Positions 37,690-49,589 of a stretch of 64,000 bases of DNA are shown here, piece after piece; the first letter of the stretch is position 1; each line of letters begins with the position of its first letter. A program made the position numbers and the translations under genes. Below the pieces are notes generated by a model. That model saw only the letters and a program-made list of their open reading frames with translations. It ran no database searches and was not told the origin of the DNA. Source of the DNA: Sipunculus nudus (taxonomy: Eukaryota > Annelida > Sipuncula > Golfingiida > Sipunculidae); assembly GCA_026874595.1 (NCBI GenBank), contig CM049315.1, forward strand, positions 11,532,664 to 11,596,663, read 5' to 3'.

Positions 37690-38064
37690 TTAATATAAAA
37701 TCCTCAGTATGTTTTCTCTTGTTTTTTGCTCAGAACCCACACCTTCTATAAACTTGTTTGGAAATTCATATAGTATACATATATTCACTTCTGGCAGACT
37801 AGCTGTTAAAGGATATCCAGTCTGGACATTAGTTCCATGGTGTCCTTTTGATTCCTCACTGATTTGAACTGTATCTACCAGGACTTTTACAGAAGAGGAA
37901 CGTGTGCTTAATGTGTAACATAAGTATCCCTGCTTCAATAATGAGATTTGTCGTCCGCTGAGAGTTATCCCACGTAGGTGGTTAACAAAACAACTGACTT
38001 TAAAATTGATATCATATATTACGTCTGTTCCTGGCGCCCAGGACAAACTACTCACAGTCATCAT
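37690..38064 (-). pseudogene. Orphan ORF, possible exon or gene fragment
   Basis: A 124-residue ORF whose frame stays open about 35 codons further upstream, back to a TAA inside the SINE at 38113. The composition looks like a soluble, beta-rich protein (e.g. DINFKVSCFVNHLRG, GYPLTASLPEVNICILYEFP) rather than repeat-derived sequence. I recognise no family, signal peptide or transmembrane segment. A candidate acceptor lies just upstream (TTTATCAG before CAGACAGG), but no polypyrimidine tract is evident. The flanking SINE and minisatellite suggest a relic. In DNA this AT-rich, an open stretch of ~160 codons is uncommon but not impossible by chance. It could be a terminal exon of a minus-strand gene, a retrocopy fragment, or spurious. 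Confidence 0.3.
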
Positions 38065-38112
38065 GTCAGTGAGTGCAAAACAGTTCTTAATCTGCCTGTC
38101 TGCTGATAAATA

Positions 38113-38450
38113 TGAAGCGTGGTGGTGTAATGGTTAGGGGACGTGACTGGGTACTACAGGGGTTGTGGGTTCGGGTCCTGATCTGCCCGCCTTCAGCTCT
38201 AAGACTCCTAGTCGAATTCTTTACCACAAGGGCAGGCTCTCTCCACCCAGGAGTAAATGCATGCATGGTTACTGGTAAGGCCTGCAGATCGAACGAAAAA
38301 CCTACCAGCACCTATAATAGCAACTTGGGTTTTATGTTCCCCAGGGTGCTGAGAAAATTAACCTGCAAGAATGATCATAACCAAAAGACCAAGAAGGCAA
38401 AGATTAAGTCAGATGAGACAGACGCCATCACTTATACCTGACTAAAAGAA
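38113..38450 (+). mobile_element. tRNA-derived SINE, family S2
   Basis: The head contains GTGGTGTAATGGTTAGGGG (A-box region) and, ~40 nt later, GGGTTCGGGTCCTG (B box with one mismatch). The body continues with CTCCACCCAGGAG and 'ttccccagggtgctgag'. The minus-strand SINE at 30751-30912 shares the head and the CTCCACC motif. It is not a tRNA gene: the acceptor stem is not paired. The 109-codon ORF through it is a by-product. Confidence 0.8.
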
Positions 38451-40161
38451 CTCTACCTTTACGTTAAATATATGATTCTTAAAGGATTTGTCCAAATTTG
38501 AAACCAGAGGGCACTGAAAGAGCACACACCTTTATCAAGGCAAGATTTATATCCAGATCTCACTTCCTCAACTGTTCATCAAAATCCATCAGTTAATATT
38601 TTTTTTATCATGCTAAAAAAACACAGATAAAACTTGATCCTGTATTTGCATCAGGATTCAGATCACAGCTAACATATTGTATCTACGTCCTTGCCTCTAT
38701 AAACTCACCATACCCTGACACTGCAGTGAGGTCATTCCATGAATCTTATGAGCTATTTTTACAGAGACAAACAGACAGAAGAGGATAGACAGACATAGCT
38801 AATATTATTAATTTTTTCTGTCTAACTTGTTGAAGAAGGTTATGTACCATCTATATTGTAATCAACAGTGGTAGCACTTTATGTTAGTCATGCAAACCTC
38901 CATGGCAACAATGTAGAAATTATGTTTTTAGACCTGAAATTGTGGAAATCATGCCAAGTGTGTCCTAAGGGGGTCATTTCCCATAAATCCTGAGAAATTT
39001 GACATTTTTGCCACAAAGAGGCTACTGCACCGTCATCCATCAATATGCAACTACATGAACTCTGCGAGAATGGGAAATACTGGTATGCTAGTTGTAATAA
39101 TTAAAGTAGTCAGTTTGAATCAACAGAAGAAAATAGATACATGTAGAAGATAGAAGCATTTACAAGATAGATGCGTTAGTTGTTATCCTTATGGCCTTGG
39201 CTTACTTAATTAAAAACTATATTGGTAAAAATTTTTCATTTCATAGAATTAGGAGAATAATACTTTTTAAAAAAAAATGAGTTAACTTCTTGCATATCAT
39301 GTCTTTTATCTACTGGAATGTCACATGGATGGGAAAATCATCTGCATTGCATTTACTGTCTCATCAGGAGTCCTCAGTTTGCTCCCTGTTGCCATGAACT
39401 TGACCTTACAATAAAAAAGGATCGCTTAATCATTGTCAGATTTGCCATTAGAGTGATGGTCAGTCATGAACGCTTGCTCGTGTTGACTTAATGAAGTCAC
39501 GAGCTAACAGGCAGTGATGTCAAACTGAGGTCATGTTATCAGGTTAATGAAGTTGTGTAATTGAATTCTAGAGCATGATTGTAATATTGAAATACGATAG
39601 ATCATGTTTAATTACCAGAGTTACTTATCCAGTTACCCTTGATTATTCAACTGCTGGGTGCTGAAAGGAAAACTTGTATACTTCAGTCCGGATAATTCCG
39701 ACCAAGCATGTGTTTGAGACCAAAATTATGTCTTCATACTCTCAAATGCAGTATGTGTCTATGCATTGCCACAAACTTCAGGAATTCTGCTTTAATTCAT
39801 CATTGTAGGGCTATACATCCTTTTTAGTGTTTTTTTCTGGTTTAGGTATATAGAGATCACATGACACTCTTGATGAACGTTTTGTTATAAAGCAACCAAT
39901 TACTTATCAAATAGTTTTTGTGTTGAGTGTTTTATAAAAAATCCCCATTTAAATTCCAATAAATAGTGTTCAGTTACCAAAATATATCTTTAATATATAA
40001 AATTTGAATGTCTCTTTTTCATAAGATCACTAAAACTAAAATTTGAAAAATTTCTTTTAATCTGTTATATGAGAAAAAACATACAAATAATTTTCAAATA
40101 TGCATTTTTCACTATAATTTTGAGCCATAATTTTCAGTTGATAATTTGATTATATACCTGG

Positions 40162-40165
<4 letters not shown>
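38451..40165. other. Non-coding tract, possible regulatory sequence near 39300-39700
   Basis: No gene recognised. The part around 39300-39700 is complex and repeat-free, unlike its neighbours. The rest is ordinary AT-rich DNA. Confidence 0.4.
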
Positions 40166-40214
<49 letters not shown>

Positions 40215-40219
40215 CATAT
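40166..40219. repeat. Imperfect (TA)n microsatellite
   Basis: About 50 bases of alternating TA with a few TACATA and TAAATA interruptions. Confidence 0.95.
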
Positions 40220-41107
40220 CATAAGAGCTGCAGCCAGCTGATGTATGTGTGTTATTATAAATTGTTCTACGTACTTGGTAATGATGGACAGTGCCAGGAC
40301 TTTTAAAACAATTAAAAATTAAATTTGATGTGTTGAACATCTTAGAAACTACCGTATACATGATATAGTTTGCAATTAGATATATACATTAAGACAATTT
40401 TTTTAACTAATTATATTGACATAGCACATGCTAACAATAATATATTAATGATTTAGTGCATGGTCATGGGATGGTAGTCAAGTCACCAGACCAAGACCCA
40501 AAAGGTCTTCAAGGTAACAAAGCTAAGTGTAAGGTCATGGAATAAGGTGACACTCTGGTGTCATCCTAGTGCAAACTGTGTGATTTGTATGTAGCTGCAG
40601 ATGTTAACTATCATTAATGTCTGTCCCTGATACATGTTGTCCTGTACTTGGATTACAGGTGCTTGTTTAGTCAGCTGAGATGAAGACTGTGGTTTATTCA
40701 TATTTGCAGGGTTAAAATTTAGCGATTTTCACTTTTTCAGTATTTTGCAATCTTATCATACAAAAGACCTATACACAGAGTGTAACCATTATTATGTGAA
40801 ATGATTATATCAAATATTATGTGCACAAAATCTTATTAACAATATATATTGTTTCTTAATGGCAGACAATTAGAAAAATTTGATATAATCTAAAATATCA
40901 ATCTGTGAACATAGTTCAACATACACAATCTGTTTTTATACATACTGTGAATATTCTACTTTATTTTTATCTTTGATGATGGGCCCTCTTATTCAAAATG
41001 GTTTATTTTTGTGATAATTCCTCTTCATGAATAATGCGTTTTTGAAACCCTTGCGAACAAAAAGGCAATTCAACTGCAGTATATAGACTATAAGCAGTAC
41101 CAGCTAT
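40220..41107. other. Non-coding tract before the 54-bp array
   Basis: AT-rich; nothing recognised. Confidence 0.55.
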
Positions 41108-43862
41108 GTATCTGTACCTGTTCATACACGTCAGAACATGCAGGTACACACCCTCAGACAGGTATCTGTACCTGTTCATACACGTCAGAACATGCAGGTA
41201 CACACCCTCAGACAGGTATCTGTACCTGTTCATACACGTCAGAACATGCAGGTACACACCCTCAGACAGGTATCTGTACCTGTTCATACACGTCAGAACA
41301 TGCAGGTACACACCCTCAGACAGGTATCTGTACCTGTTCATACACGTCAGAACATGCAGGTACACACCCTCAGACAGGTATCTGTACCTGTTCATACACG
41401 TCAGAACATACAGGTACACACCCTCAGACAGGTATCTGTACCTGTTCATACACGTCAGAACATGCAGGTACACACCCTCAGACAGGTATCTGTACCTGTT
41501 CATACACGTCAGAACATACAGGTACACACCCTCAGACAGGTATCTGTACCTGTTCATACACGTCAGAACATACAGGTACACACCCTCAGACAGGTATCTG
41601 TACCTGTTCATACACGTCAGAACATACAGGTACACACCCTCAGACAGGTATCTGTACCTGTTCATACACGTCAGAACATGCAGGTACACACCCTCAGACA
41701 GGTATCTGTACCTGTTCATACACGTCAGAACATGCAGGTACACACCCTCAGACAGGTATCTGTACCTGTTCATACACGTCAGAACATACAGGTACACACC
41801 CTCAGACAGGTATCTGTACCTGTTCATACACGTCAGAACATACAGGTACACACCCTCAGACAGGTATCTGTACCTGTTCATACACGTCAGAACATGCAGG
41901 TACACACCCTCAGACAGGTATCTGTACCTGTTCATACACGTCAGAACATGCAGGTACACACCCTCAGACAGGTATCTGTACCTGTTCATACACGTCAGAA
42001 CATGCAGGTACACACCCTCAGACAGGTATCTGTACCTGTTCATACACGTCAGAACATGCAGGTACACACCCTCAGACAGGTATCTGTACCTGTTCATACA
42101 CGTCAGAACATACAGGTACACACCCTCAGACAGGTATCTGTACCTGTTCATACACGTCAGAACATGCAGGTACACACCCTCAGACAGGTATCTGTACCTG
42201 TTCATACACGTCAGAACATACAGGTACACACCCTCAGACAGGTATCTGTACCTGTTCATACACGTCAGAACATGCAGGTACACACCCTCAGACAGGTATC
42301 TGTACCTGTTCATACACGTCAGAACATACAGGTACACACCCTCAGACAGGTATCTGTACCTGTTCATACACGTCAGAACATGCAGGTACACACCCTCAGA
42401 CAGGTATCTGTACCTGTTCATACACGTCAGAACATGCAGGTACACACCCTCAGACAGGTATCTGTACCTGTTCATACACGTCAGAACATACAGGTACACA
42501 CCCTCAGACAGGTATCTGTACCTGTTCATACACGTCAGAACATGCAGGTACACACCCTCAGACAGGTATCTGTACCTGTTCATACACGTCAGAACATGCA
42601 GGTACACACCCTCAGACAGGTATCTGTACCTGTTCATACACGTCAGAACATGCAGGTACACACCCTCAGACAGGTATCTGTACCTGTTCATACACGTCAG
42701 AACATGCAGGTACACACCCTCAGACAGGTATCTGTACCTGTTCATACACGTCAGAACATGCAGGTACACACCCTCAGACAGGTATCTGTACCTGTTCATA
42801 CACGTCAGAACATGCAGGTACACACCCTCAGACAGGTATCTGTACCTGTTCATACACGTCAGAACATGCAGGTACACACCCTCAGACAGGTATCTGTACC
42901 TGTTCATACACGTCAGAACATACAGGTACACACCCTCAGACAGGTATCTGTACCTGTTCATACACGTCAGAACATGCAGGTACACACCCTCAGACAGGTA
43001 TCTGTACCTGTTCATACACGTCAGAACATGCAGGTACACACCCTCAGACAGGTATCTGTACCTGTTCATACACGTCAGAACATGCAGGTACACACCCTCA
43101 GACAGGTATCTGTACCTGTTCATACACGTCAGAACATACAGGTACACACCCTCAGACAGGTATCTGTACCTGTTCATACACGTCAGAACATGCAGGTACA
43201 CACCCTCAGACAGGTATCTGTACCTGTTCATACACGTCAGAACATGCAGGTACACACCCTCAGACAGGTATCTGTACCTGTTCATACACGTCAGAACATA
43301 CAGGTACACACCCTCAGACAGGTATCTGTACCTGTTCATACACGTCAGAACATGCAGGTACACACCCTCAGACAGGTATCTGTACCTGTTCATACACGTC
43401 AGAACATGCAGGTACACACCCTCAGACAGGTATCTGTACCTGTTCATACACGTCAGAACATGCAGGTACACACCCTCAGACAGGTATCTGTACCTGTTCA
43501 TACACGTCAGAACATGCAGGTACACACCCTCAGACAGGTATCTGTACCTGTTCATACACGTCAGAACATGCAGGTACACACCCTCAGACAGGTATCTGTA
43601 CCTGTTCATACACGTCAGAACATACAGGTACACACCCTCAGACAGGTATCTGTACCTGTTCATACACGTCAGAACATGCAGGTACACACCCTCAGACAGG
43701 TATCTGTACCTGTTCATACACGTCAGAACATACAGGTACACACCCTCAGACAGGTATCTGTACCTGTTCATACACGTCAGAACATGCAGGTACACACCCT
43801 CAGACAGGTATCTGTACCTGTTCATACACGTCAGAACATGCAGGTACACACCCTCAGACAGG
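41108..43862. repeat. Highly homogeneous 54-bp tandem array, 51 copies
   Basis: Fifty-one head-to-tail copies of a 54-bp unit beginning GTATCTGTACCTGTTC, with no indels that I can find. The only variable base is position 33 (catGcagg or catAcagg): A in units 6, 8-10, 13, 14, 19, 21, 23, 26, 34, 38, 41, 47 and 49, G in the other 36. Each unit can form a hairpin of ACAGGTA and TACCTGT around a TCTG loop. Because 54 is divisible by three and the unit lacks stops in several frames, ORFs of 921-948 codons stay open on both strands. They are not evidence of coding: the one variant changes the residue in every frame. The array lies inside the candidate intron of the gene ending at 61902. Confidence 0.99.
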
Positions 43863-44044
43863 TTACTTTAACCAGACTCCAGGACAGATTGCTAACCACC
43901 TCACCCCACCTATTTGTAGGTTTTCTATTATACCAGATGCTTTGGCTGGCTTTATATTCATGAGATGGTCAAATTTGTGATACTCACGGAAGGGATTCCA
44001 TCAGGAAAATAAAACCTTGATGCCCTATCAAGACAACTGAACAG
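43863..44044. other. Short spacer after the array
   Basis: The last repeat ends abruptly in GACAGG. Ordinary sequence follows with nothing recognised. Confidence 0.5.
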
Positions 44045-44226
44045 CAGTGCTGGATACAGAGGGGGGTGGGGGTCCATGGGGTCTGGAACCCCACCTTTGG
44101 AGCTATTTCAATATATTTTACCGGCCTGGACCCCTTCCTTTCTTTGACAGAGGTCTTTTTTTAGGTTTTCATATTAGTCTTCTTGGGATGGACCCTCCCC
44201 TTTTCCAAAATCCTGGATCCGCCCCT
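44045..44226. mobile_element. Short hAT-like MITE (tentative)
   Basis: The left end CAGTGCTGGATACAGAGGGG and the right end, reverse-complemented CAGGGGCGGATCCAGGA, are imperfect inverted repeats of the 'ggggcggatccagga' type I associate with hAT-derived short elements in animals. The interior has GGGTCC/GGACCC-rich inverted sequence. No clean 8-bp duplication: only AACAG is shared by the flanks. Confidence 0.45.
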
Positions 44227-45643
44227 GAACAGTCATTTATACTCTAGCCTCATTGGTTCCTCATATACGTTATCTATACCAGTAAGTATAAAAAGGCAAC
44301 ATATATTGATATTATAGAAATAATATCTTTTGTGTTACACATAAGTTAAAGATTGACCTTATGAATATATCAGATCCTTTATATAATCTGTCACTGATGA
44401 ACAAGAACCCTGTGGTCAAACAGGAAGCCTGAATGTTGTCTTAAGGTCCTGTTTCACAGCAACTCTTTAATATTTATCATCAACCAGTTATTCAGACACT
44501 ATTCAATAATTTCCATACTTTAACATTTAATTAGCTCTTTAGGTACAGCATATAATACTGTTAATTGAAGGTCTATATAAGTTAACTGTACATAAAGTAC
44601 ATGAAGTTTTAGATTTCACATGGACTGCATAGTTCTAAGTAATTTTTACAATAGATCATTAAGGTTTCCATGACACTTTTATGTGGTTGTCACAGTGACA
44701 AACCTTTGTTGTAACCATTGTCAGCTGACAATTGTCATCACCATGGCAACATAAAATTCTCATCACAATTTCAGTGTTTACTTTTTGTGGGTATGTTCCT
44801 TGGTAATACTTAATATTTCCAGAACAGGCAGCCAGTGGTTAACTGGTATGATGTAGCCTGCTGGTCCCACTTTCATACATCAGTCTGTATAACCTTTTAC
44901 AGTTATCCTCCAGCTCATTTGAGAATTAATTATACATCCTTCACACACATAAGATGGCAGGGTTGTTTTACCAGAGAGCGCTACAGATATGTAAGTAATT
45001 TTGTATTAGTGATTTGTATATTGAACTATGTGTAAGGACTAAATTAATAATGACCAGGGCTTTCAATAAGTGGAAAAAAATTAAATAAAAATTTATACTA
45101 TAAATATTTTTTACTTTGTGTCATTTGCCTGCATGTAGCATAAAGTGTTTGACTGAACATTTGAAATCTTTCATCAATTAGGACCAGGTTACACATATTA
45201 TATGTTGTGTATAGAAAACCAACCACACAGTAAACATGGACATAGTTGACTTTATATACATTGTAGTTTGTATATGCTCATGGTTAGGAGCTGTGACAAG
45301 AGTCCACTTTGATCTTTCAGTTAGAAGTCAGAAATCAGTGTGTCCTACAGGATGCTCCAACCTCCACAGCACATCATGTGAATTAGATTTTGAGGGTCAC
45401 AAGCACAGCTTTATCCTTGCATTCCTGAAAGCCCTTAATTACTAAAACTGCCTTAAGGAGATGTTCCTAACTCAAGTGTCATTATATATATAACTGGTGT
45501 CATTATTTATGTACATTGTTTGCAATCCAGAATAGCAATCTTGAGTAATTTGAATTTTGAAAGCTTATTTTTTTTCAAATTTGAGAAATGTGGGATGGAG
45601 AGCTTAATATGTCATGGTGCTTCTACTGGGTATAGGCTTATTC

Positions 45644-45645
<2 letters not shown>
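44227..45645. other. Non-coding tract
   Basis: No gene recognised. 'cagctgacaattgtcatcaccatgg' and similar E-box-like strings occur near 44720 but carry no weight alone. Confidence 0.5.

Positions 45646-45680
<35 letters not shown>
45646..45680. repeat. (GT)n microsatellite
   Basis: About 16 GT dinucleotides followed by a few TTTG units. Confidence 0.97.
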
Positions 45681-45682
<2 letters not shown>

Positions 45683-46160
45683 TTTGTTCACATGCAACTA
45701 AACTCAAGTAGTCATGAAAGGAATCCCATGAAATTTTCAGGGCACCCCGGGAATGGGCCAATGAAGAATCAATTAGATTTTGGTGTGGATCCAGCTCATG
45801 ATCTGGATCCAGGAAGGACTTCCAGGAATATTCACAAATGTGCAGTCACATATGTTGATTGAACATAGGAATATGTGCTTGATAAGTGTATGTAAACACT
45901 TGTCAGGAAACATATGCACCAGTGAACATTGGAATATGAGCAAATGAGTCAATGAAAATATGGGTTTCAGAGATATGCAACATCAAGGACCACCCACATG
46001 GCAGACTCCTGTATTTGTGAGAATGCATATTTCTAGTTGTACATGAAACATGAATTTCAGATAGGAAATTACTTAGCAGTTTTAAGTGTAAGAATTTGGA
46101 GCTGTTAACCCAATCCAAATGTACGTGTTATTCCTTCATTGTTCAAATTTCTTGTAGATT
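45681..46160. other. Non-coding spacer
   Basis: Nothing recognised between the microsatellite and family A copy A4. Confidence 0.5.
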
Positions 46161-48020
46161 TTTTTAGCTCAGCTGACTATAAGTCATCTGAGCTATAGTC
46201 GTGGTCCATTGTCCGTCGTCCGTCCGTCCGTCCGTAGATGTGGCACGTTTTGAAACCGTAAGACCTAGGAATCCAAAATTCAGCATAATGGTAGATGTCC
46301 CCAAGATCTCCTACCAAGCCGAAAACTGGGTCTTTGCGACTTCGTTCCTTTGAGAAATTAAGGAAAAACCTCAATTTTTTATTAAATTCCTATTTCCACA
46401 CTTCAGGACTGCCTAATATCAAAACCACTCATCTGTTTTTCCTCATATTTACAATAAATATTCCTCTATATAGTTCCTATGTACATGCCAGAAATTAAGT
46501 CTGTAAAATATAAATTCTATAAGTTATGGGCCCAAAATTAATGGACTTTGTAAAAAAATCAGGAAAAATAATAACTCACTTAACATGAAAAATTTTGAAA
46601 CTAGAGTCTATTTTCTCAAGTATATAACTATGTTTAATTAAGATTCAATTGTTTACCCAAAATTAGATCTGAATTTTGTAAATTTTTTAAGTTATTAGCA
46701 TAAAAAAAAATCAGTACCTTAAATTTTGCCCAACTTTGACCATGGCATGTTTTTTTCCTGTAAGCACCATTGATTTAATTTTCACAGCATGTAAACATAA
46801 ATATTTAGTTTGTCTAAATCTGAAATTTGAAAATAAAAGCTTGAAAATTAAGCTAGTTATTGATTTTTTTTCTGTAGTCACTTGCTTTGATTACAGATGC
46901 AGGGTCCCACTCCAGGTCACTGGAAGTCAGTTATGTCAGGGTTTCTGATTTGTTACAGTCACTGGGGGAGATCCCCTGCTGTGACAGGTGTACAGTTATT
47001 CTCATATCACCACCCCAATCATCCCCCCCCCCCCAACCCAACCCACCAAGTGTTATGCAGTAATTGTTATTGTTTTCACTGTATCTCCTTAGTTGTAATG
47101 CTGTTTCCACTCCGATATGCAAAAACTTTCCTTGAAAAAATTATTCAAGGTGTAATCCAGAAGATGCAATGTTGTGAAATGTAGCACTTTTAAAGAAATC
47201 AATTTTCTTTTAAATGATTTTAACAAATATTAGTATGCTTAAATTATAATAAAACATGAAGCACATTATGGATAAATAAAGACACAATTAAAAATTATGA
47301 AATCTAAATCAAGTATTATTTTTAGATATTTATTGTTTTGCAGATTTAAAAGATATATTTTTGTGGTAAAAAATAAATAAACATTTTTATGCATGATGTA
47401 GTGTTATCTGACAAGATTGAGATTTATGATGATGCAATTGAGAATTATGAATCAACTTTTATATTCAGATATATATGTTAAATTGGAAATGTATAGAAAT
47501 ATAAACTTAAATTAGAAAATAATTGATGTGATAAAAAAATGAGGATTTAATACAAACATTTGTTCATTATTTTCCTGCCTCAGCAGAATTTGAGATCAGG
47601 CTTTGTTTGCCCTGTTTTATGTTGTTAATCAGCTATATTTCAACTATACATTTCATAAAAAAAATACATATATATTTAATAATATATATTATACAAAAAA
47701 ATAGATTCAATTGAACAAATGTGTAAACTACTGAAATGTCAACAGTTAATCGAAAAACCAACTAATGATCATGGTAATAGTACAGATCATTTGTTCACCA
47801 ACTGCTCACATGCTTTAGTTTCAAAATTAGGAAACACATGGTCAGGTCACAAAATATTTTTTGCAACAATTTCTTGCTCATCAATACAAACCAATCATAT
47901 AAACCAACCATGGCCTTTATTACCTCTTCCTCTTACACTTTATCTCTGTTTGATATTATTTTAGATTTTTACCTTCAAGGTTAACGTCAGCTGAGCACAG
48001 TGACCCATAGGTCCCTTGTT
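46161..48020 (+). mobile_element. Dispersed repeat family A, copy A4 (complete, uninterrupted)
   Basis: The reference copy, about 1.86 kb, running from TTTTTAGCTCAGCTGAC to CAGTGACCCATAGGTCCC and TTGTT. It carries the same order of segments as A3: opening hairpin, TCCG tract, 'atcaaaaccactcatctg', 'ttatgggccc', 'tttgaccatggca', the 'gatgcagggtcccactccag' block, a C-run and the AT-rich distal half. It preserves the empty Helitron site near 47470. No conserved ORF. Flanks show no convincing target duplication. Confidence 0.85.
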
Positions 48021-48794
48021 ATTAAAAGTAATACATTCAAGCTAAAACATAATATTATATTATATACTGAGGCATTCTTATGCAGATTTTAAACCTTAAA
48101 ATAAAATTAAAATAAATTCTTGCTCAAATTATTGATGCCTCATAAAATGTATGTGCACAAAAGGAAATTACATGTGCAACAAGTGATTAGTCTAAAGACA
48201 TAGATATTAGGATGTTAGTCACAAGGTCCCATAGCATTACAAGACCACTTCAGCATTTTGTGGTGTACTTCTGTACTGGAATGCAAACACTGGTTATGAT
48301 TTTAGGGCCATATCAGGCCCAACCTTGACATAGCATGTTCTTCTCAAAGTTGGTTTCAGATCTATTATCCTATTGAATGTGAACTTTGATGGGCTTCGCT
48401 AGTAGTTTTTAGCATCAATTACACAGGGTATGAAGGTTGATTTTATTTGAGGGTGATATATTTGTTCAGTCCTCGGCACAATAGTCTTTGTCAAAACAAA
48501 GTTCTTTCACTTTCTCATTTGTGTTAGTCTGGGCTCTGGCCTAATCAGTGGCCAATATCTGTGTCGTGCTGACAGTAGGCAGTTCAGGTTCATTCGATCT
48601 TATTGATATCATTGAGTGTCACTAAAATTCAAACTTGTTGCAGGGTTGCCAGTAAATTTTTGAGGTAACAGAACATACAGTTTTTTTGTCATATGGGCCT
48701 ATGTTTAGATCTTTATGTCTGCATTTTCCTGCATGTTTTCTCTGTTTTGTCCATTGTTAATTGTTGCCCAGGTCTAGTTGTATGCTACATTTCT
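48021..48794. other. Non-coding tract
   Basis: No gene or repeat recognised. Confidence 0.5.
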
Positions 48795-49589
48795 AGATGA
48801 GCTACGTACAGGGAGGATCCTTTGTCTGTTGGCTGTTGGTCCATCCATTTGTTGGGCTGGCACATTTTTGACAACTGGACCTGTGAATTCCAAATTTTAC
48901 ATACAGTAAGATGTTCCTATGTTCATCCACCAGGCCTGAAACTGGATCACTGAGACTTTGTTCCCTCAACACTTTAAGGAAAAACCTCCATAAGCTTTGA
49001 AAGCCTGTTGTAACAATTCAAGAGTGTCTAATATCATAACCACTGGTGCTGTTTTGTTCATATTTGGAAAAAATATTATGTGGTATATTTTCAATGTACA
49101 TGATCTTCAGTATTGTGTAATTTGTCAAACTTGTGAACCAGAGTATAACATACCTTGTCAAATATTGTAGGAAAGATAATTCCTCACTTAACATGGTAAC
49201 TACTGAAGCTTTCTAGAGAGGGTTTTCTTTAAGCATTTAACTAAATTTAATTAAAGATAATTGTATCTGGACCTAAGATATACACAGATTAAATTATATT
49301 TAAATTCTTTCATCCACTACTGCCCTAATATAAAATGAAGTTGTTTTTTCTTTGTAAGATAAGGCTGCATAATACAACATACAAAACATTTTAAAAAGAA
49401 TAAAAATCCCTGAAAATGCAAAAATTAAAAAATTAATGAGAAATTGCATGCCTGATTAGATTGATTAATGTATGACTGCAGTTCAATGCACAGATGCATA
49501 GTTACAGCCATTTACTGTTCTTTGATAACAGGTCTGTGTCACAGATCATGCTCATCTGCTGAGCACCATGACCCATGGGTCTCTTGTTT
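48795..49589 (+). mobile_element. Dispersed repeat family A, copy A5 (old, diverged)
   Basis: Starts near AGATGAGCTACGTACAGG with 'tggtccatccatttg' in place of the TCCG tract. It follows the family order ('ggcacattttt', 'ctgaaactggatcact', 'ttaaggaaaaacct', 'taatatcataaccact') and closes with CTGAGCACCATGACCCATGG and GTCTCTTGTTT. Shorter and more diverged than A3/A4, it shows the family has been active over a long time. Confidence 0.65.

Noticed and set aside
38113..38190. A tRNA gene (A and B boxes)
   Set aside because: The acceptor stem does not pair and SINE body sequence follows; similar heads recur elsewhere in the window. The same applies at 19690-19748, 30850-30912 and 54919-54975.
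41108..43862. CRISPR-like array
   Set aside because: The repeats are directly contiguous with no unique spacers, and the context is an animal genome.
41003..43963. ORFs of 921-948 codons on both strands
   Set aside because: They are products of a 54-bp (18-codon) repeat lacking stops in several frames. They are open at once on both strands, have no non-repeat domain, and the single variant is non-synonymous in each frame.
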